Below, in pieces: positions 1-12,461 of a stretch of 64,000 nt of DNA. A program made the position numbers and the translations under genes. How positions within the stretch are numbered: the first letter of the stretch is position 1; each line of letters opens with the position of its first letter. Source of the DNA: Cellulosimicrobium cellulans. Lineage in GTDB: Bacteria; Actinomycetota; Actinomycetes; Actinomycetales; Cellulomonadaceae. The notes under the pieces are model-generated. The model searched no databases. It was given only the letters and a program-made list of their open reading frames with translations, and was not told where the DNA came from. The DNA is taken from contig NZ_JAMXST010000001.1 in assembly GCF_024124905.1 (NCBI RefSeq), positions 744,001 to 808,000 on the forward strand. Reading direction: 5' to 3'.

Positions 1-1055
1 ACCGTGCGCGCCTTGAGCAGCGCCTGGAACTCCCAGGTCTTGGCCCACCGCTCGTAGTACGCGACGTGGCTCGCGAGCGTGCGCACGAGCGGGCCCTGCT
101 TGCCCTCGGGACGCAGCGCGGCATCGACCTGCCACAGGGCGGGCTCCCCCGAGGTGCCCCAGCACACGCGCGCGAGACTCGTCGCGAGCCGGGCCCCCAC
201 CGTCGTCGCGTACGCCTCGTCGTGCCCCTCGGCGGGCTCGACGACGTAGACGACGTCCACGTCGGAGATGTAGTTGAGCTCGCGCGCCCCGCACTTGCCC
301 ATGCCGATGACCGCGAGCCGCACGCCCGCACCGTGGTCGTCGAGCTCCGCGCGGGCGATCGCGAGCGCGCCCTCGAGCGCCGCCGCGGCCAGGTCCGCGA
401 GCGCCGCCCCGACGGCGGGCATGCGCGTGAGCGGGTCGGGCACGGTGAGGTCGGTGGCGGCGATGCGCAGGATCCGCTCGCGGTAGGCGCGGCGCAGCGC
501 GTCCACCCGCTCCGGTCCGGGCTGGTCGGCGACGGGCACCGCCGCGTCCGGGTCGGCGCCCGCCGCGCGCAGGAGCTCGGCCCGCACGTCTCGCGCGTCC
601 ACCCCGGTCCCGGGGGTCGGGTCCGCGAGGATCTCGAGCAGCGCGGGACGACGCACGACGTCGTCGCCGAGCGCGACCGAGGCGCCGAGCACCGCGAGCA
701 GGCGGTCACGTGCCTCGCCGGGCCGCAGGGTGCGCCGGGCGAGGTCCGCGAGCGGCGAGCGCTCCTCGACGTCGGGCCGCAGCGCGCCGGCCAGCCGCAC
801 GACCTGCAGGAGCGCGAGGTCCGGGTCGGCTGCCCCGCCGAAGGCGGCGAGCAGCTCGTCGTCCACCGCGGACGCCGGCTCCTCCGTCTCCCCGTCCGCT
901 CCCGGCGGTCGTCCGCCGTCGAGCAGGAGCGCGAGGTCCGGGTCCGCGAGCAGGCCCGCCGAGCGCGAGATGTCGGCGAAGCCGATGCGCGCGAGGCGCC
1001 CCGTGAGCGACGGCCGGCGGGAACCGCCGGACCGGCCCGACGTCGTCGCGCTCAC
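1..1055 (-). CDS. glnE: Bifunctional glutamine synthetase adenylyltransferase/adenylyl-removing enzyme, N-terminal part (3' end outside window)
   Basis: GlnE adds AMP to, and removes it from, a tyrosine of glutamine synthetase in response to nitrogen status. The minus-strand frame opens with GTG at 1055 and runs off the left edge, giving about 351 residues of a protein that is normally near 1000. The segment corresponds to the N-terminal adenylyl-removing half: it carries VIGMGKCGARELNYISDVDV, the nucleotidyltransferase signature with its Asp pair, and near the edge the family-typical YYERWAKTWEFQALLKAR. Its GTG overlaps the glnA stop (GTGA), so it is translationally coupled to glnA, as expected for the actinobacterial glnA2-glnE pair. 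The C-terminal adenylyltransferase half cannot be judged from this window. Confidence 0.95.
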   Translation of the reverse strand, partial: MSATTSGRSGGSRRPSLTGRLARIGFADISRSAGLLADPDLALLLDGGRPPGADGETEEPASAVDDELLAAFGGAADPDLALLQVVRLAGALRPDVEERSPLADLARRTLRPGEARDRLLAVLGASVALGDDVVRRPALLEILADPTPGTGVDARDVRAELLRAAGADPDAAVPVADQPGPERVDALRRAYRERILRIAATDLTVPDPLTRMPAVGAALADLAAAALEGALAIARAELDDHGAGVRLAVIGMGKCGARELNYISDVDVVYVVEPAEGHDEAYATTVGARLATSLARVCWGTSGEPALWQVDAALRPEGKQGPLVRTLASHVAYYERWAKTWEFQALLKART

Positions 1056-2389
1056 AGGACCTGGAGGAACCGCTTCAGCTCGAACGGCGTGACCTGCGCG
1101 CGGTAGCCGTCCCACTCCTGACGCTTGTTGCGCAGCACGAAGTCGAAGACGTGCTCGCCCAGCGTCTCCGCCACGAGCTCTGACCTCTCCATGACCGCGA
1201 TGGCCTCGTCGAGGGACTGCGGGAGCGGCTTGATGCCCAGGGCACGACGCTCGGCGTCGGTGAGCTCCCAGACGTCGTCCTCGGTCTCCTCGGGCAGCTC
1301 GTAGCCCTCCTCGATGCCCTTGAGACCGGCGGCGAGCATGACGGCGAACGCGAGGTACGGGTTGGTGGCCGAGTCGAGCGCACGGTACTCGACGCGGCTC
1401 GAGTTGCCCTTGCCGGGCTTGTACATCGGCACGCGCACGAGCGCGGAGCGGTTGTTGTGGCCCCAGCACACGTAGCTCGGCGCCTCGGCTCCGCCCCACA
1501 GGCGCTTGTACGAGTTCACGTACTGGTTGGTGATCGCGGTGATCTCCGCCGCGTGGACCAGGAGCCCCGCGATGAACTGGCGCGCCGTCTTGGACAGCTC
1601 GAACTGGGCGCCGGGCTCGTGGAACGCGTTGCGGTCGCCCTCGAAGAGCGACAGGTGCGTGTGCATGCCGGAGCCGGGGTGCTCGGCCATCGGCTTGGGC
1701 ATGAACGACGCGAACACGCCCTGCTCGAGCGCGACCTCCTTGACGACCGTCCGGAACGTCATGAGGTTGTCCGCCGTGGTGAGGGCGTCGGCGTAGCGCA
1801 GGTCGATCTCGTTCTGGCCGGGCCCCGCCTCGTGGTGGGAGAACTCGACCGAGATGCCCATGGACTCGAGCATCGTGATCGCGGCGCGGCGGAAGTCGTG
1901 CGTCGATCCCCGCGCGAGGTGGTCGAAGTACCCGCCCTGGTCGACGGGCACGAGGCCGTGCTCGGCGTCGGCGGGCTGGTTGAACAGGTAGAACTCGACC
2001 TCGGGGTGCGTGTAGAACGTGAACCCCTTGTCGCTCGCCTTGGCGAGGGCGCGCTTGAGCACGTTCCGGCTGTCCGCGAGGGACGGCTCGCCGTCCGGCG
2101 TGAGGATGTCGCAGAACATGCGCGCGGTGCCGTGCCGCTCGCCGCGCCACGGGAGCACCTGGAACGTCGTCGGGTCCGGCTTGGCGATCATGTCGGCCTC
2201 GTACACGCGCGTCAGGCCCTCGATCGAGCTGCCGTCGAACCCGATGCCCTCGGCGAACGCCGACTCGAGCTCCGCCGGCGCGATCGCCACCGACTTGAGC
2301 ATGCCCAGCACGTCGGTGAACCAGAGCCGGATGAAGCGGATGTCGCGCTCCTCGACCGTGCGGAGCACGAACTCCTGCTGCCTGTCCAT
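1052..2389 (-). CDS. glnA: Glutamine synthetase, GlnA2-like (type I)
   Basis: Catalyses ATP-dependent ligation of ammonia to glutamate. The 445-residue product starts MDRQQEFVLRTVEERDIRFI, which matches the actinobacterial GlnA2 N-terminus. It contains the FDGSSIEG latch, an EVEFYLF metal-ligand segment, NEIDLRY and the HNNRSALVRVP active-site region. An ATG 9 bases upstream (2398) would add MYR. I chose 2389 because an AGGA box sits 8 bases before it and the family starts there. The open frame continues much further upstream but that part is only an uninterrupted GC-rich shadow. I do not see the usual adenylylated-tyrosine motif clearly, so regulation by the adjacent glnE is inferred from linkage. 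nadE is divergent. Confidence 0.95.
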   Translation of the reverse strand: MDRQQEFVLRTVEERDIRFIRLWFTDVLGMLKSVAIAPAELESAFAEGIGFDGSSIEGLTRVYEADMIAKPDPTTFQVLPWRGERHGTARMFCDILTPDGEPSLADSRNVLKRALAKASDKGFTFYTHPEVEFYLFNQPADAEHGLVPVDQGGYFDHLARGSTHDFRRAAITMLESMGISVEFSHHEAGPGQNEIDLRYADALTTADNLMTFRTVVKEVALEQGVFASFMPKPMAEHPGSGMHTHLSLFEGDRNAFHEPGAQFELSKTARQFIAGLLVHAAEITAITNQYVNSYKRLWGGAEAPSYVCWGHNNRSALVRVPMYKPGKGNSSRVEYRALDSATNPYLAFAVMLAAGLKGIEEGYELPEETEDDVWELTDAERRALGIKPLPQSLDEAIAVMERSELVAETLGEHVFDFVLRNKRQEWDGYRAQVTPFELKRFLQVL

Positions 2390-2494
2390 GCGGTACATCC
2401 TGCCTGATCCGTGTGACGAACGGGTGACACGCACGTGTGGCGGACGTCGCGCCGTCGCACGACCCCGCGGACGGGCCGCGCGCCCGGGCTCGTC

Positions 2495-2500
2495 TAGGCT
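2495..2500 (+). promoter_or_regulatory. Leaderless -10 box of nadE
   Basis: TAGGCT ends 6 bases before the nadE ATG at 2507, the spacing expected when transcription begins at the start codon itself. No Shine-Dalgarno sequence is visible. The -35 region is not recognisable. Confidence 0.55.
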
Positions 2501-2506
2501 GGCGGC

Positions 2507-4210
2507 ATGGCTGATCTGCGCGTCGCGCTGGCACAGGTCGACACGTGCGTGGGGGACCTCGACGGCAACGCCGCCCTCGTCCTCGCGCGCACCCGGGAGG
2601 CCGCGACGGCGGGCGCGCGGCTCGTCGCGTTCCCGGAGATGACCCTCACCGGCTACCCGATCGAGGATCTCGCCCTGCGCGCGTCGTTCCGCCGGGCGGC
2701 GTGGGACGCCGCCGCGGACATCGCGGCCCGGCTCGCCGCGGACGGGCTCGGCGGGATCACCGTGGTGCTCGGCACCGTGGGGACCTCCGGGGCGCCGCGC
2801 GGTGCGGGCGCGGCGGAGCGCGAGGCCTCGGGCTCGCCCGCGGACCTCCCGACGAACCGCGCGGTCGTGCTGCGCGACGGCGTCGTGCAGGCCGCGTACG
2901 ACAAGCACCACCTGCCCAACTACGGCGTCTTCGACGAGTTCCGGATCTTCGCGCCGGGCGAGACGACGACGGTCGTCGAGGTCGAGGGACGCCGCGTCGG
3001 CATCGCGATCTGCGAGGACATCTGGCAGGACGGCGGCCCGGTCGCCGAGATGGCGACGCTCGACGAGGCGGGGAACGGGCTCGACCTGCTGCTCGTGCTC
3101 AACGGCTCGCCGTACGAGGAGGGCAAGGGGCACGTCCGCACCGACCTGGCGGCGCGGCGCGCGCGCGAGGTGAGCGCCCCGGTCGCGTACGTCAACCTCG
3201 TGGGCGGCCAGGACGACCTCGTGTTCGACGGCGGCTCGTTCGTCACCGACGCCGCGGGAACGGTCGTCGCGACCTCGCCGCAGTTCGTCGAGGACCTGCT
3301 CGTGTGGGACCTGCCGGCCGACGGCGCCCCCCGCGGGCCGCGCGCCCCCGAGCTGCACCCCGACGAAGAGGTCTACCGGGCGTGCGTCACCGGGCTGGCG
3401 GGCTACGTCCGCAAGAACGGCTTCCGCTCGGTCGTCCTCGGCGTCTCGGGCGGGATCGACTCCGCCCTCACCGCGGCGATCGCCGCCGACGCGATCGGCG
3501 GCCAGAACGTCGTCGGCGTCTCCATGCCGTCGCGGTACTCGTCCGACCACAGCAAGGACGACGCCGCGGACCTCGCCAAGCGCCTCGGCGCCGACTACCG
3601 CGTCCAGCCCATCGCGCCGATGGTCGAGGCGTTCCAGGGCGAGCTCGCGCTCGACGGCGTCGCCGAGGAGAACCTCCAGGCGCGCGTGCGCGGGGTGATC
3701 CTCATGGCGATCTCCAACCGCGAGGGCCACCTCGTCATCGCACCGGGCAACAAGTCCGAGCTCGCGACGGGCTACGCGACGATCTACGACGCGGGCAGCA
3801 TCGGCGGCTACGCGCCCCTCAAGGACGTCGACAAGTCGCGCGTCTGGCAGCTCGCGCGCTGGCGCAACAACGAGGCGGTCGACCGGGGCGAGATCCCGCC
3901 GATCCCCGAGTCGTCCATCACCAAGCCCCCGTCGGCGGAGCTCCGCCCCGGCCAGACCGACCAGGACTCGCTCCCGCCGTACGACCTGCTCGACGAGGTG
4001 CTCGACGCCTACATCGAGCACGCCGAGGGCCGCGCCGAGCTGCTCGCGCGCGGGTTCGACCCCGAGGTCGTCGACAAGGTCGTCACGCTCGTCGACCGCG
4101 CCGAGTGGAAGCGGCGCCAGTACCCGCCGGGCCCCAAGGTCACCGCCCTCGCGTTCGGCCGCGACCGTCGCCTGCCCATCACCAACCGCTGGCGCGAGCC
4201 GCTCGACTGA
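2507..4210 (+). CDS. nadE: Glutamine-dependent NAD(+) synthase
   Basis: Converts deamido-NAD to NAD using ammonia released from glutamine, the last step of NAD synthesis. The 567-residue protein has an N-terminal nitrilase/CN-hydrolase glutaminase domain (about 1-270) with the Glu-Lys-Cys triad visible as E44 ([10 protein letters not shown]), K133 ([10 protein letters not shown]) and C169 (ICEDIW). A C-terminal NAD synthetase domain follows, with the pyrophosphatase P-loop SGGIDS at 314-319. The length and domain order are those of the two-domain enzyme. It reads divergently from glnA from a probable leaderless promoter and is followed 58 bases later by panB on the same strand. Confidence 0.96.
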   Translation: MADLRVALAQVDTCVGDLDGNAALVLARTREAATAGARLVAFPEMTLTGYPIEDLALRASFRRAAWDAAADIAARLAADGLGGITVVLGTVGTSGAPRGAGAAEREASGSPADLPTNRAVVLRDGVVQAAYDKHHLPNYGVFDEFRIFAPGETTTVVEVEGRRVGIAICEDIWQDGGPVAEMATLDEAGNGLDLLLVLNGSPYEEGKGHVRTDLAARRAREVSAPVAYVNLVGGQDDLVFDGGSFVTDAAGTVVATSPQFVEDLLVWDLPADGAPRGPRAPELHPDEEVYRACVTGLAGYVRKNGFRSVVLGVSGGIDSALTAAIAADAIGGQNVVGVSMPSRYSSDHSKDDAADLAKRLGADYRVQPIAPMVEAFQGELALDGVAEENLQARVRGVILMAISNREGHLVIAPGNKSELATGYATIYDAGSIGGYAPLKDVDKSRVWQLARWRNNEAVDRGEIPPIPESSITKPPSAELRPGQTDQDSLPPYDLLDEVLDAYIEHAEGRAELLARGFDPEVVDKVVTLVDRAEWKRRQYPPGPKVTALAFGRDRRLPITNRWREPLD

Positions 4211-4268
4211 CGGCGCCGGTCACCCCGCGCGCCGCCCGACCCGTACCCCGCACCCAGGAAAGGCCGTC

Positions 4269-5117
4269 ATGTCTGCTCACACCGCCCCCGAGCCCGCCGC
4301 GACCGGCGGCACGGGACCGCGCCGCGTCCGCGTGCACCACCTCGCCGAGGCGAAGGCGCGCGGCGAGAAGATCACGATGCTCACCGCGTACGACGCCGTG
4401 ACCGCGCGGATCTTCGACGACGCGGGGATCGACATGCTGCTGGTCGGCGACTCGATCGGCAACACGATGCACGGGCACGCGACGACGCTGCCCGTCACGG
4501 TCGACGACCTGATCCCGCCGGCCCGCGCCGTCGCGCGCGCCGCACGCCGCGCGTTCACGGTCGTCGACCTGCCGTTCGGGTCGTACGAGGCGAGCGCCGA
4601 GCAGGCGCTCGCGACGGGCGTGCGGTTCCTCAAGGAGACCGGCGTGAACGCGGTCAAGCTCGAGGGCGGGCGTCGCAGCGCCGCGCAGATCCGCGCCCTG
4701 ACCGACGCCGGCATCCCCGTCGTGGGGCACCTCGGCTTCACGCCGCAGTCCGAGAACGCGCTCGGCGGGCCGCGGGTCCAGGGCCGGGGCGACGACGCCG
4801 CGGAGCGGCTCAGCGAGGACGCCCTCGCGGTGGCCGATGCGGGCGCCGTCGCCGTCGTGCTCGAGATGGTGCCGGTCGAGGTCGCCGCGCGGATCACCGA
4901 GATCCTGCGCATCCCGACGATCGGCATCGGCGCGGGCGCGGCGTGCGACGGCCAGGTGCTCGTCTGGACCGACATGGCGGGCATGACGGACTGGTCGCCA
5001 CGCTTCGCCAAGCGGTACGCCGAGATCGGCGCCGCGCTCGGCCAGGCCGCGGCCGACTACGCCGCCGACGTGCGCGGCGGCACGTTCCCCGACGACGCGC
5101 ACAGCTTCGCGCGCTGA
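4269..5117 (+). CDS. panB: 3-methyl-2-oxobutanoate hydroxymethyltransferase
   Basis: Transfers a hydroxymethyl group from 5,10-methylene-THF to alpha-ketoisovalerate to give ketopantoate, the first committed step of pantothenate and CoA synthesis. The 282-residue TIM-barrel enzyme carries [34 protein letters not shown] with metal-binding Asp, VKLEGG, and the GHLGFTPQS and [15 protein letters not shown] segments. An AGGAAAGG box lies just upstream of the ATG. The first ~18 residues (Ala/Pro/Thr rich) are a low-complexity extension outside the fold. Other pan genes are not in this window. Confidence 0.95.
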   Translation: MSAHTAPEPAATGGTGPRRVRVHHLAEAKARGEKITMLTAYDAVTARIFDDAGIDMLLVGDSIGNTMHGHATTLPVTVDDLIPPARAVARAARRAFTVVDLPFGSYEASAEQALATGVRFLKETGVNAVKLEGGRRSAAQIRALTDAGIPVVGHLGFTPQSENALGGPRVQGRGDDAAERLSEDALAVADAGAVAVVLEMVPVEVAARITEILRIPTIGIGAGAACDGQVLVWTDMAGMTDWSPRFAKRYAEIGAALGQAAADYAADVRGGTFPDDAHSFAR

Positions 5118-5162
5118 CCCACCGTGCTCCGGGCGGGGCGACGGCGGCGGGAACGACGGCGC

Positions 5163-6080
5163 TCAGCCGGCGTCCGCGCCGCCGTCGGCCGCCCACGCCA
5201 CGAGCCCCGCGGCGAGAGCGTCGGCGTAGCGCTGGCGACCCTCCTCCGACTCCATGACCGCGGCCTCGTCGGGGTTGCGCATCTCCCCCAGCTCGAGCAT
5301 GACCGCGGGGCGCTCGGCGTGGTTGAGCGTCGCGAGGTCGGCGCGCCGCTGGACGGGACCGTCGTCGGCCGCGACGGACGTCGACGGCGCGAAGCCGGCC
5401 TCGCCGAGCGCGGTGACGAGCTCGTGCGCGAGCGCGACGCTCGGCGCCCCCTGAGCCTCGTCGACCGGCGGGTCGGACACGATCGCGAAGAACCCGTGCG
5501 CGCTGCGGTCCTCCGTGCCGTTGGCGTGGACCGAGACGAGCACGTCGGCGTCGTTCTCCTGCGGGAAGCGGCCCCGCGCGTCGACGCAGGGGCCCACGCC
5601 CGCGTCGTCGGGCCGGGTGAGGACGACGACCGCGCCGAGCCCGGTGAGCCGCTCGGCGAGACGGCTGCTCACGTCCCACGTGAACGCGTGCTCCGGGTAG
5701 CCCGCGTCCGTGGACGCGCCCACGGTGTTGCAGGCCTTGGTACCGCCCCGCCCATCGGGCACGGGTGCGTTGACGGTGAGCGGGTTCGCCCCGTTGCCGC
5801 CGTTGTGCCCGGGGTCGACGGCGACCGTGAGCCCCGCGAGCGGGGGCGGCGGCTCGGTCGTCGCGGCCGTCGGGTCCGGGGAGGCGGTCGTCGGTCCGGG
5901 TGCCGGGGCCGAGGCGACCGCGTCGCCGGACGGGCGGACCGTCGTCGGACCTCCCCCGGAGCCGGCCCGGACCTGCAGCGCGACGAGGAACGTCAGCGCG
6001 CCGACCGCGAGCCCCGCGAGGAGCAGCCCGAGGCGCCCCGACCAGGCGCGCCGTGGGCCGGGTGGTGGCGCGTGGGTCAC
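5163..6080 (-). CDS. Membrane-anchored N-acetylmuramoyl-L-alanine amidase (Amidase_3)
   Basis: Predicted zinc amidase that cleaves the MurNAc-L-Ala bond of peptidoglycan outside the cell. The 305-residue product starts at GTG 6080, whose bases overlap the TGA of the upstream small gene. It has one N-terminal membrane helix (about residues 15-35, LGLLLAGLAVGALTFLVAL), a Pro/Thr/Ala-rich linker, then an Amidase_3 domain. Zinc and catalytic residues are visible as DPGHN, E in YPEHAF, SVHANGTED and LELGEMRN. The open frame continues upstream to 6410 but that part overlaps the SPOR-like gene. The terminal segment ends in a short Gly/Ala tail. It is convergent with panB. Confidence 0.9.
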   Translation of the reverse strand: MTHAPPPGPRRAWSGRLGLLLAGLAVGALTFLVALQVRAGSGGGPTTVRPSGDAVASAPAPGPTTASPDPTAATTEPPPPLAGLTVAVDPGHNGGNGANPLTVNAPVPDGRGGTKACNTVGASTDAGYPEHAFTWDVSSRLAERLTGLGAVVVLTRPDDAGVGPCVDARGRFPQENDADVLVSVHANGTEDRSAHGFFAIVSDPPVDEAQGAPSVALAHELVTALGEAGFAPSTSVAADDGPVQRRADLATLNHAERPAVMLELGEMRNPDEAAVMESEEGRQRYADALAAGLVAWAADGGADAG

Positions 6081-6298
6081 TCGCCGCGCTCGCGGCGCTC
6101 TTCCTCGTCCCAGGCGTCGGACCGCTCGCGGGCGGTCTCCAGCGCCCTCTCCGCGGCCTCGCGCGTCGGGTACGGGCCCATGCGGTGCGACCACGAGCCG
6201 CTCGGGCCGCGGTGCACCTCGCCCGTGCGGGTGTCGAAGTAGTACTCGTCCTCGGTCGCGGGCTCGCCGTCGTCGGTGAAGCGTGATCCGGTGCTCAT
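6077..6298 (-). CDS. Small SPOR-like protein
   Basis: A 73-residue acidic protein: [14 protein letters not shown], then [20 protein letters not shown], which is the pattern of short SPOR-type peptidoglycan-binding proteins found in actinobacteria. It has no signal peptide, so binding to cell wall is doubtful and the role is unknown. ATG at 6298 is preceded by a GGAGGAT box. It overlaps the amidase start by 4 bases (GTGA), so the two are translationally coupled, which suggests a shared cell-wall role. It is divergent from map. Confidence 0.8.
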   Translation of the reverse strand: MSTGSRFTDDGEPATEDEYYFDTRTGEVHRGPSGSWSHRMGPYPTREAAERALETARERSDAWDEEERRERGE

Positions 6299-6354
6299 GC
6301 TCCGATCCTCCCCCATCCCGGGCCGCCTGTCCGTCCGCGCCCCGCGCACCTTCG

Positions 6355-6360
6355 TAGACT
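6355..6360 (+). promoter_or_regulatory. Leaderless -10 box of map
   Basis: TAGACT ends 7 bases before the ATG at 6368, with no Shine-Dalgarno sequence between, consistent with a leaderless transcript. Confidence 0.5.
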
Positions 6361-6367
6361 GGCCGCC

Positions 6368-7279
6368 ATGAGCCCCACCCCGTCCCCCACTTCGTCCGAC
6401 GCCGTCGCACCTCCCGGCCCGGCGCGCCGCGGCCCGCTCGTCCCGGGCGTCGTCGGACCGCTGCGCGCGGTGCCCGCGTTGATCGAGCGTCCCGAGTACG
6501 TCGGGCGGCCCGGCCCGCGGCCGTTCACCGGCAGCGAGGTCAACGACACCGAGACGATCGAGCGGATCCGCGCCGCGTCCCGGATCGCGGCGCAGGCGCT
6601 CGTCGAGGTCGGGCGCCACGTCGCCCCGGGCGTCACGACCGACGAGCTCGACCGCGTCGGGCACGAGTTCCTCCTCGACCACGGCGCCTACCCCTCGACC
6701 CTCGGGTATCGAGGGTTCCCCAAGTCGCTGTGCACGTCGCTCAACGAGGTCGTGTGCCACGGCATCCCCGACTCGACGGCGCTCGTCGAGGGCGACATCG
6801 TCAACGTCGACATCACCGCGTACGTCGGCGGCGTGCACGGCGACACCAACGCGACCTTCACCGTGGGCACGGTCGACGAGGAGTCCGCGCTGCTCGTCGA
6901 GCGCACGCGCGAGGCGCTCGCACGCGGCATCAAGGCCGTCGCTCCGGGACGCCAGATCAACGTGGTGGGGCGCGTCATCGAGCGCTACGCGGCCCGGTTC
7001 GGCTACGGGGTCGTGCGCGAGTACACCGGGCACGGCGTGGGGCGCGCCTTCCACTCGGGCCTCGTCGTGCCGCACTACGACGCCGCGCCCGACCACGCGA
7101 CCGTCATCGAGCCCGGCATGGTCTTCACGATCGAGCCGATGCTCACGCTCGGCACGTCCGAGTGGCGGATGTGGGACGACGGGTGGACGGTAGTCACCGC
7201 GGACGCGTCGCGGACCGCGCAGTTCGAGCACACGCTGCTGGTGACCGACGACGGAGCGGAGATCCTCACACTGCCATGA
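6368..7279 (+). CDS. map: Type I methionine aminopeptidase
   Basis: Removes the initiator methionine from nascent proteins using two divalent metals. The 303-residue protein has the complete pita-bread fold signature: substrate His131 (CHGIPD), metal ligands D148 (VNVDIT), D159 (HGDTNATF), H222 (GHGVGRAFH), E256 (TIEPML) and E287 (FEHTL). About 55 residues before the catalytic core, rich in Pro, Ala and Arg, form the N-terminal extension typical of one actinobacterial MetAP type. The stop overlaps the ppgK start (ATGA), so ppgK is co-translated. Confidence 0.95.
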   Translation: MSPTPSPTSSDAVAPPGPARRGPLVPGVVGPLRAVPALIERPEYVGRPGPRPFTGSEVNDTETIERIRAASRIAAQALVEVGRHVAPGVTTDELDRVGHEFLLDHGAYPSTLGYRGFPKSLCTSLNEVVCHGIPDSTALVEGDIVNVDITAYVGGVHGDTNATFTVGTVDEESALLVERTREALARGIKAVAPGRQINVVGRVIERYAARFGYGVVREYTGHGVGRAFHSGLVVPHYDAAPDHATVIEPGMVFTIEPMLTLGTSEWRMWDDGWTVVTADASRTAQFEHTLLVTDDGAEILTLP

Positions 7280-8052
7280 ACGCTCACCAGAACACCTACG
7301 GCGCCCCCCGTACCGCCTTCGGCATCGACATCGGCGGCAGCGGCATCAAGGGCGCGCCGGTCGACCTGACCACCGGCGAGTTCGCGCAGGAGCGCCACCG
7401 CATCCCGACGCCCCAGCCCTCGACCCCGCAAGCCGTGGCCGAGGTGATCGCGGAGCTCGTGGGCGAGTACGACCTCCCGCAGGACGTGCCGATCGGCGTC
7501 GCCTTCCCGGCGCCGCTGCAGCACGGGGTGGTGCGCTTCATCGCGAACCTCGACCAGTCGTGGACCGGTGTCGACCTGCCCGCGCTCGTCGCGCGCGAGA
7601 CCGGGCGCCACGTCGTCGCGGTCAACGACGCGGACGCCGCCGGAGTCGGCGAGGTGCGGTACGGCGCGGCGCGCGACGCGGACAGGGTCGTGCTCGTCGC
7701 GACGCTCGGCACCGGGATCGGCAGCGCGATCCTCGTCGAGGGCCACCTGCTCCCGAACACCGAGCTCGGGCATCTGGAGATCGACGGGTACGACGCCGAG
7801 ACGCGCGCCTCGGACGCGGCGCGCGACCGCGAGGACCTGGACTGGGCGCAGTGGGCCGAGCGGCTGCAGCGCTACTTCGGCGTCGTGGAGGACCTGTTCT
7901 CGCCCGACCTCATCGTCGTGGGCGGCGGCGTGAGCAAGAAGCACGAGCATTTCCTCCCGCTGCTGCACCTGCGGGCGCCCATCGTCCCGGCGCAGCTCCG
8001 CAACGCGGCCGGCATCGTCGGCGCGGCGTCGCTCGCGGCGGACGCACGCTGA
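7276..8052 (+). CDS. ppgK: Polyphosphate glucokinase
   Basis: ROK-family kinase that phosphorylates glucose at C6 with inorganic polyphosphate (or ATP). This is a characteristic actinobacterial route into glycolysis. The 258-residue protein shows the N-terminal phosphate-binding [11 protein letters not shown] (16-26), the TPQPSTP segment typical of PpgK, the catalytic Asp region [11 protein letters not shown] (116-126) and GTGIGSA (145-151). The start ATG at 7276 overlaps the map stop. The upstream open frame of the same phase is a shadow of map. No separate promoter is evident, so it depends on map transcription. Confidence 0.93.
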   Translation: MNAHQNTYGAPRTAFGIDIGGSGIKGAPVDLTTGEFAQERHRIPTPQPSTPQAVAEVIAELVGEYDLPQDVPIGVAFPAPLQHGVVRFIANLDQSWTGVDLPALVARETGRHVVAVNDADAAGVGEVRYGAARDADRVVLVATLGTGIGSAILVEGHLLPNTELGHLEIDGYDAETRASDAARDREDLDWAQWAERLQRYFGVVEDLFSPDLIVVGGGVSKKHEHFLPLLHLRAPIVPAQLRNAAGIVGAASLAADAR

Positions 8053-8058
8053 CCGGCG

Positions 8059-8424
8059 TCAGCTCGTCGTGACCTCGCGGCGCTCCGTGCCGAAGATGTC
8101 GATGACGCCGAGCATCTCGAGGACGTCGGTCACGACCGTCGGCGGGTTGCGCAACGTGACGGACAGCCCCTCCTCGGAGCCGATCGTGTAGAACTGCACG
8201 AGGAACGCGATGCCCGTGGAGTCCATGAACGTCACCTTGGACGTGTCGATTACCACGGGGACGTCCCGTTCGAGCGCGTTCGCGAGCGCGGCGCTCGCCT
8301 CGCTGCGGAGGGCGACGTCGATCTCGCCCCACATGTCCACGACGCTCGCCTCGGGCTCCTCGAGCAGCCGGATGCCGCCCGTTCCCGCCTCGGCGTCGCT
8401 CCGCTCCAGCTCCTGCACCAACAC
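8059..8424 (-). CDS. STAS-domain anti-sigma factor antagonist
   Basis: A 121-residue stand-alone STAS domain of the SpoIIAA/RsbV type, predicted to release a sigma factor by binding its anti-sigma kinase. The phosphorylatable serine is S69 within [12 protein letters not shown], and the flanking VVIDTSKV strand is canonical. Start is GTG 8424 with a purine-rich GAAGGG 8 bases upstream. No cognate anti-sigma kinase or sigma factor is next to it, so the partner is unknown. It is convergent with ppgK (6-base gap) and lies downstream of the ppc terminator. Confidence 0.88.
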   Translation of the reverse strand: MLVQELERSDAEAGTGGIRLLEEPEASVVDMWGEIDVALRSEASAALANALERDVPVVIDTSKVTFMDSTGIAFLVQFYTIGSEEGLSVTLRNPPTVVTDVLEMLGVIDIFGTERREVTTS

Positions 8425-8687
8425 TGCCCCGCCCTTCGTCCCGCCCTGCCTCGCCCACCCCGACGAGTACGCGCCACCTGCCTGACGCTGTCGATCGGTC
8501 GGGGCCTCCTGTCGTACGTCATCGGGCGACGAGACGGCTCCGGCGTGATCGGACGTCGCCAGCGTACCCCACGGATGCCGCTGGCTGGTAGGCCTCTGGC
8601 CAAGACTTTACCCAGGGCGGTTTCGACATCGTTCCCCGGAGCGATCGTTGAGGATTCATTCAACAGTTGGACGGGTGTCCAGACGAC
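8425..8687. other. Non-coding interval upstream of the STAS gene
   Basis: With the ppc terminator this makes a gene-free stretch of about 330 bases. It should hold the promoter of the STAS gene. On the minus strand I see GGGTAAAG (near 8594-8601), which resembles the -10 of stress sigma factors, but no matching GTTT -35, so I do not call a promoter. No ORF with homology is recognisable. Confidence 0.4.
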
Positions 8688-8731
8688 GACGGCCGCCACG
8701 GACCCGCTGCCGGGTCGACGTGGCGGCCGTC
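8688..8731 (-). terminator. Hairpin terminator of ppc
   Basis: A 13-bp perfect outer stem (8688-8700 with 8719-8731) encloses a second 6-bp stem (8701-8706 with 8711-8716) and a CTGC loop. It lies 22 bases past the ppc stop. There is no U tract, as is usual in high-GC actinobacteria. Confidence 0.75.
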
Positions 8732-8753
8732 GGGCTCGCTCGGACGCTGCGCG

Positions 8754-11498
<2,745 letters not shown>

Positions 11499-11581
11499 GG
11501 TGACGAGAGTATTCCTTGACCGTCAGGGGACGTGAAGGCGTCCGAGGGGTGATCGTCGGTCGAGCGCCGGTCGCGCGGTTG

Positions 11582-12400
11582 TCAGCGCCGCGCGCCGACG
11601 CGCACGGCGTCGAACGGCGCGTTCGACGCCACACGGTCCTCGATCGAGGCGGTGACGACGTCCTTGGCGACGCGCACGGCGTCGAGCACCGACGCGCCCT
11701 TGGCGAGCTCGGCGGTGATCGCGGCGGCGAACGTGCAGCCCGCCCCGCTCACGCGCTCCTCGCCGATCTTCGGGGTGCGCAGCACGTGCACCTCGTCGCC
11801 GTCCACCAGCACGTCGACCGCGTCGGGCCCGGGCAGCTCGACGCCGCCCTTCGCGACGACGGCCCGCGGGCCGAGCGCCTGGACCGTGCGCGCCGCCTCG
11901 ACGAGCTCCTCGACGGTCTCGATCGACTCGACGCCCGCGAGCGTGCGCGTCTCGAAGAGGTTGGGCGTCACGACGGTCGCGAGCGGGAGGACCTGCGCGC
12001 GCAGCGCGGTGTCCGTGTCGAGGGCGGCGCCCGGCTCCTGGCCCTTGCAGATGAGCACCGGGTCGAGCACGACGTGCTCCCACGCGCGCGAGCGCAGCGA
12101 CTCGGCGACGACGTCGATCGTCGCGGGCGTGCCGAGCATGCCGATCTTCACGACCGACGGCTCGTGCGCGACCGTCGCCGCCTCGAACTGGTCGGCGATC
12201 ACCTGGGGGTCGACCGGGACGAACCGGTGGCCCCAGTCGTTCCTCGGGTCGAACGAGACGATGCACGTCAGCGTGCCGACGCCGTACGCGCCCAGCTCCT
12301 GGAACGTCTTGAGGTCGGCCTGGATGCCGGCTCCGCCGGTCGCCTCCGACCCGGCGATGACGTAGGCGAGCGGGGCCGTGTGGGGGCCGTTGTGCGACAT
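11582..12400 (-). CDS. pdxK: Pyridoxal/hydroxymethylpyrimidine kinase (PfkB-type ribokinase fold)
   Basis: Phosphorylates pyridoxine-type vitamers and perhaps HMP, feeding PLP salvage (and possibly thiamin). The 272-residue product has the N-terminal IAGSEATGGAGIQADLKTFQELGAYG motif of the PdxK/ThiD family, the LDPVLICKG strand and a late VSGAGCTFAAAITAEL anion hole. Cysteine in that loop (GAGCTF) is the feature of the bifunctional Gram-positive-type enzymes. ATG 12400 follows a GAGGAG box. The same frame stays open to 12961 but that crosses the RNase P repeat. In the inferred ancestral order rnpB would sit directly upstream of this gene. Confidence 0.85.
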   Translation of the reverse strand: MSHNGPHTAPLAYVIAGSEATGGAGIQADLKTFQELGAYGVGTLTCIVSFDPRNDWGHRFVPVDPQVIADQFEAATVAHEPSVVKIGMLGTPATIDVVAESLRSRAWEHVVLDPVLICKGQEPGAALDTDTALRAQVLPLATVVTPNLFETRTLAGVESIETVEELVEAARTVQALGPRAVVAKGGVELPGPDAVDVLVDGDEVHVLRTPKIGEERVSGAGCTFAAAITAELAKGASVLDAVRVAKDVVTASIEDRVASNAPFDAVRVGARR

Positions 12401-12436
12401 GGTGCTCCTCGGCACGAGTGGACGGGGGTGTCCCTC

Positions 12437-12455
12437 CTCCCGGTCCTGCCGGGAG
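12437..12455 (-). terminator. Short hairpin, possible former rnpB terminator
   Basis: CTCCCGG (12437-12443) pairs exactly with CCGGGAG (12449-12455) around a 5-base loop. It lies 6 bases beyond the isolated rnpB 3'-end fragment. It fits the terminator of rnpB before the island separated them (inference). Confidence 0.5.
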
Positions 12456-12461
12456 AGGCGG

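Noticed and set aside
1052-4021. Extension of glnA to a 989-residue protein
   Set aside because: The extra N-terminal half is antisense to nadE and non-homologous; the family start and an AGGA box are at 2389.
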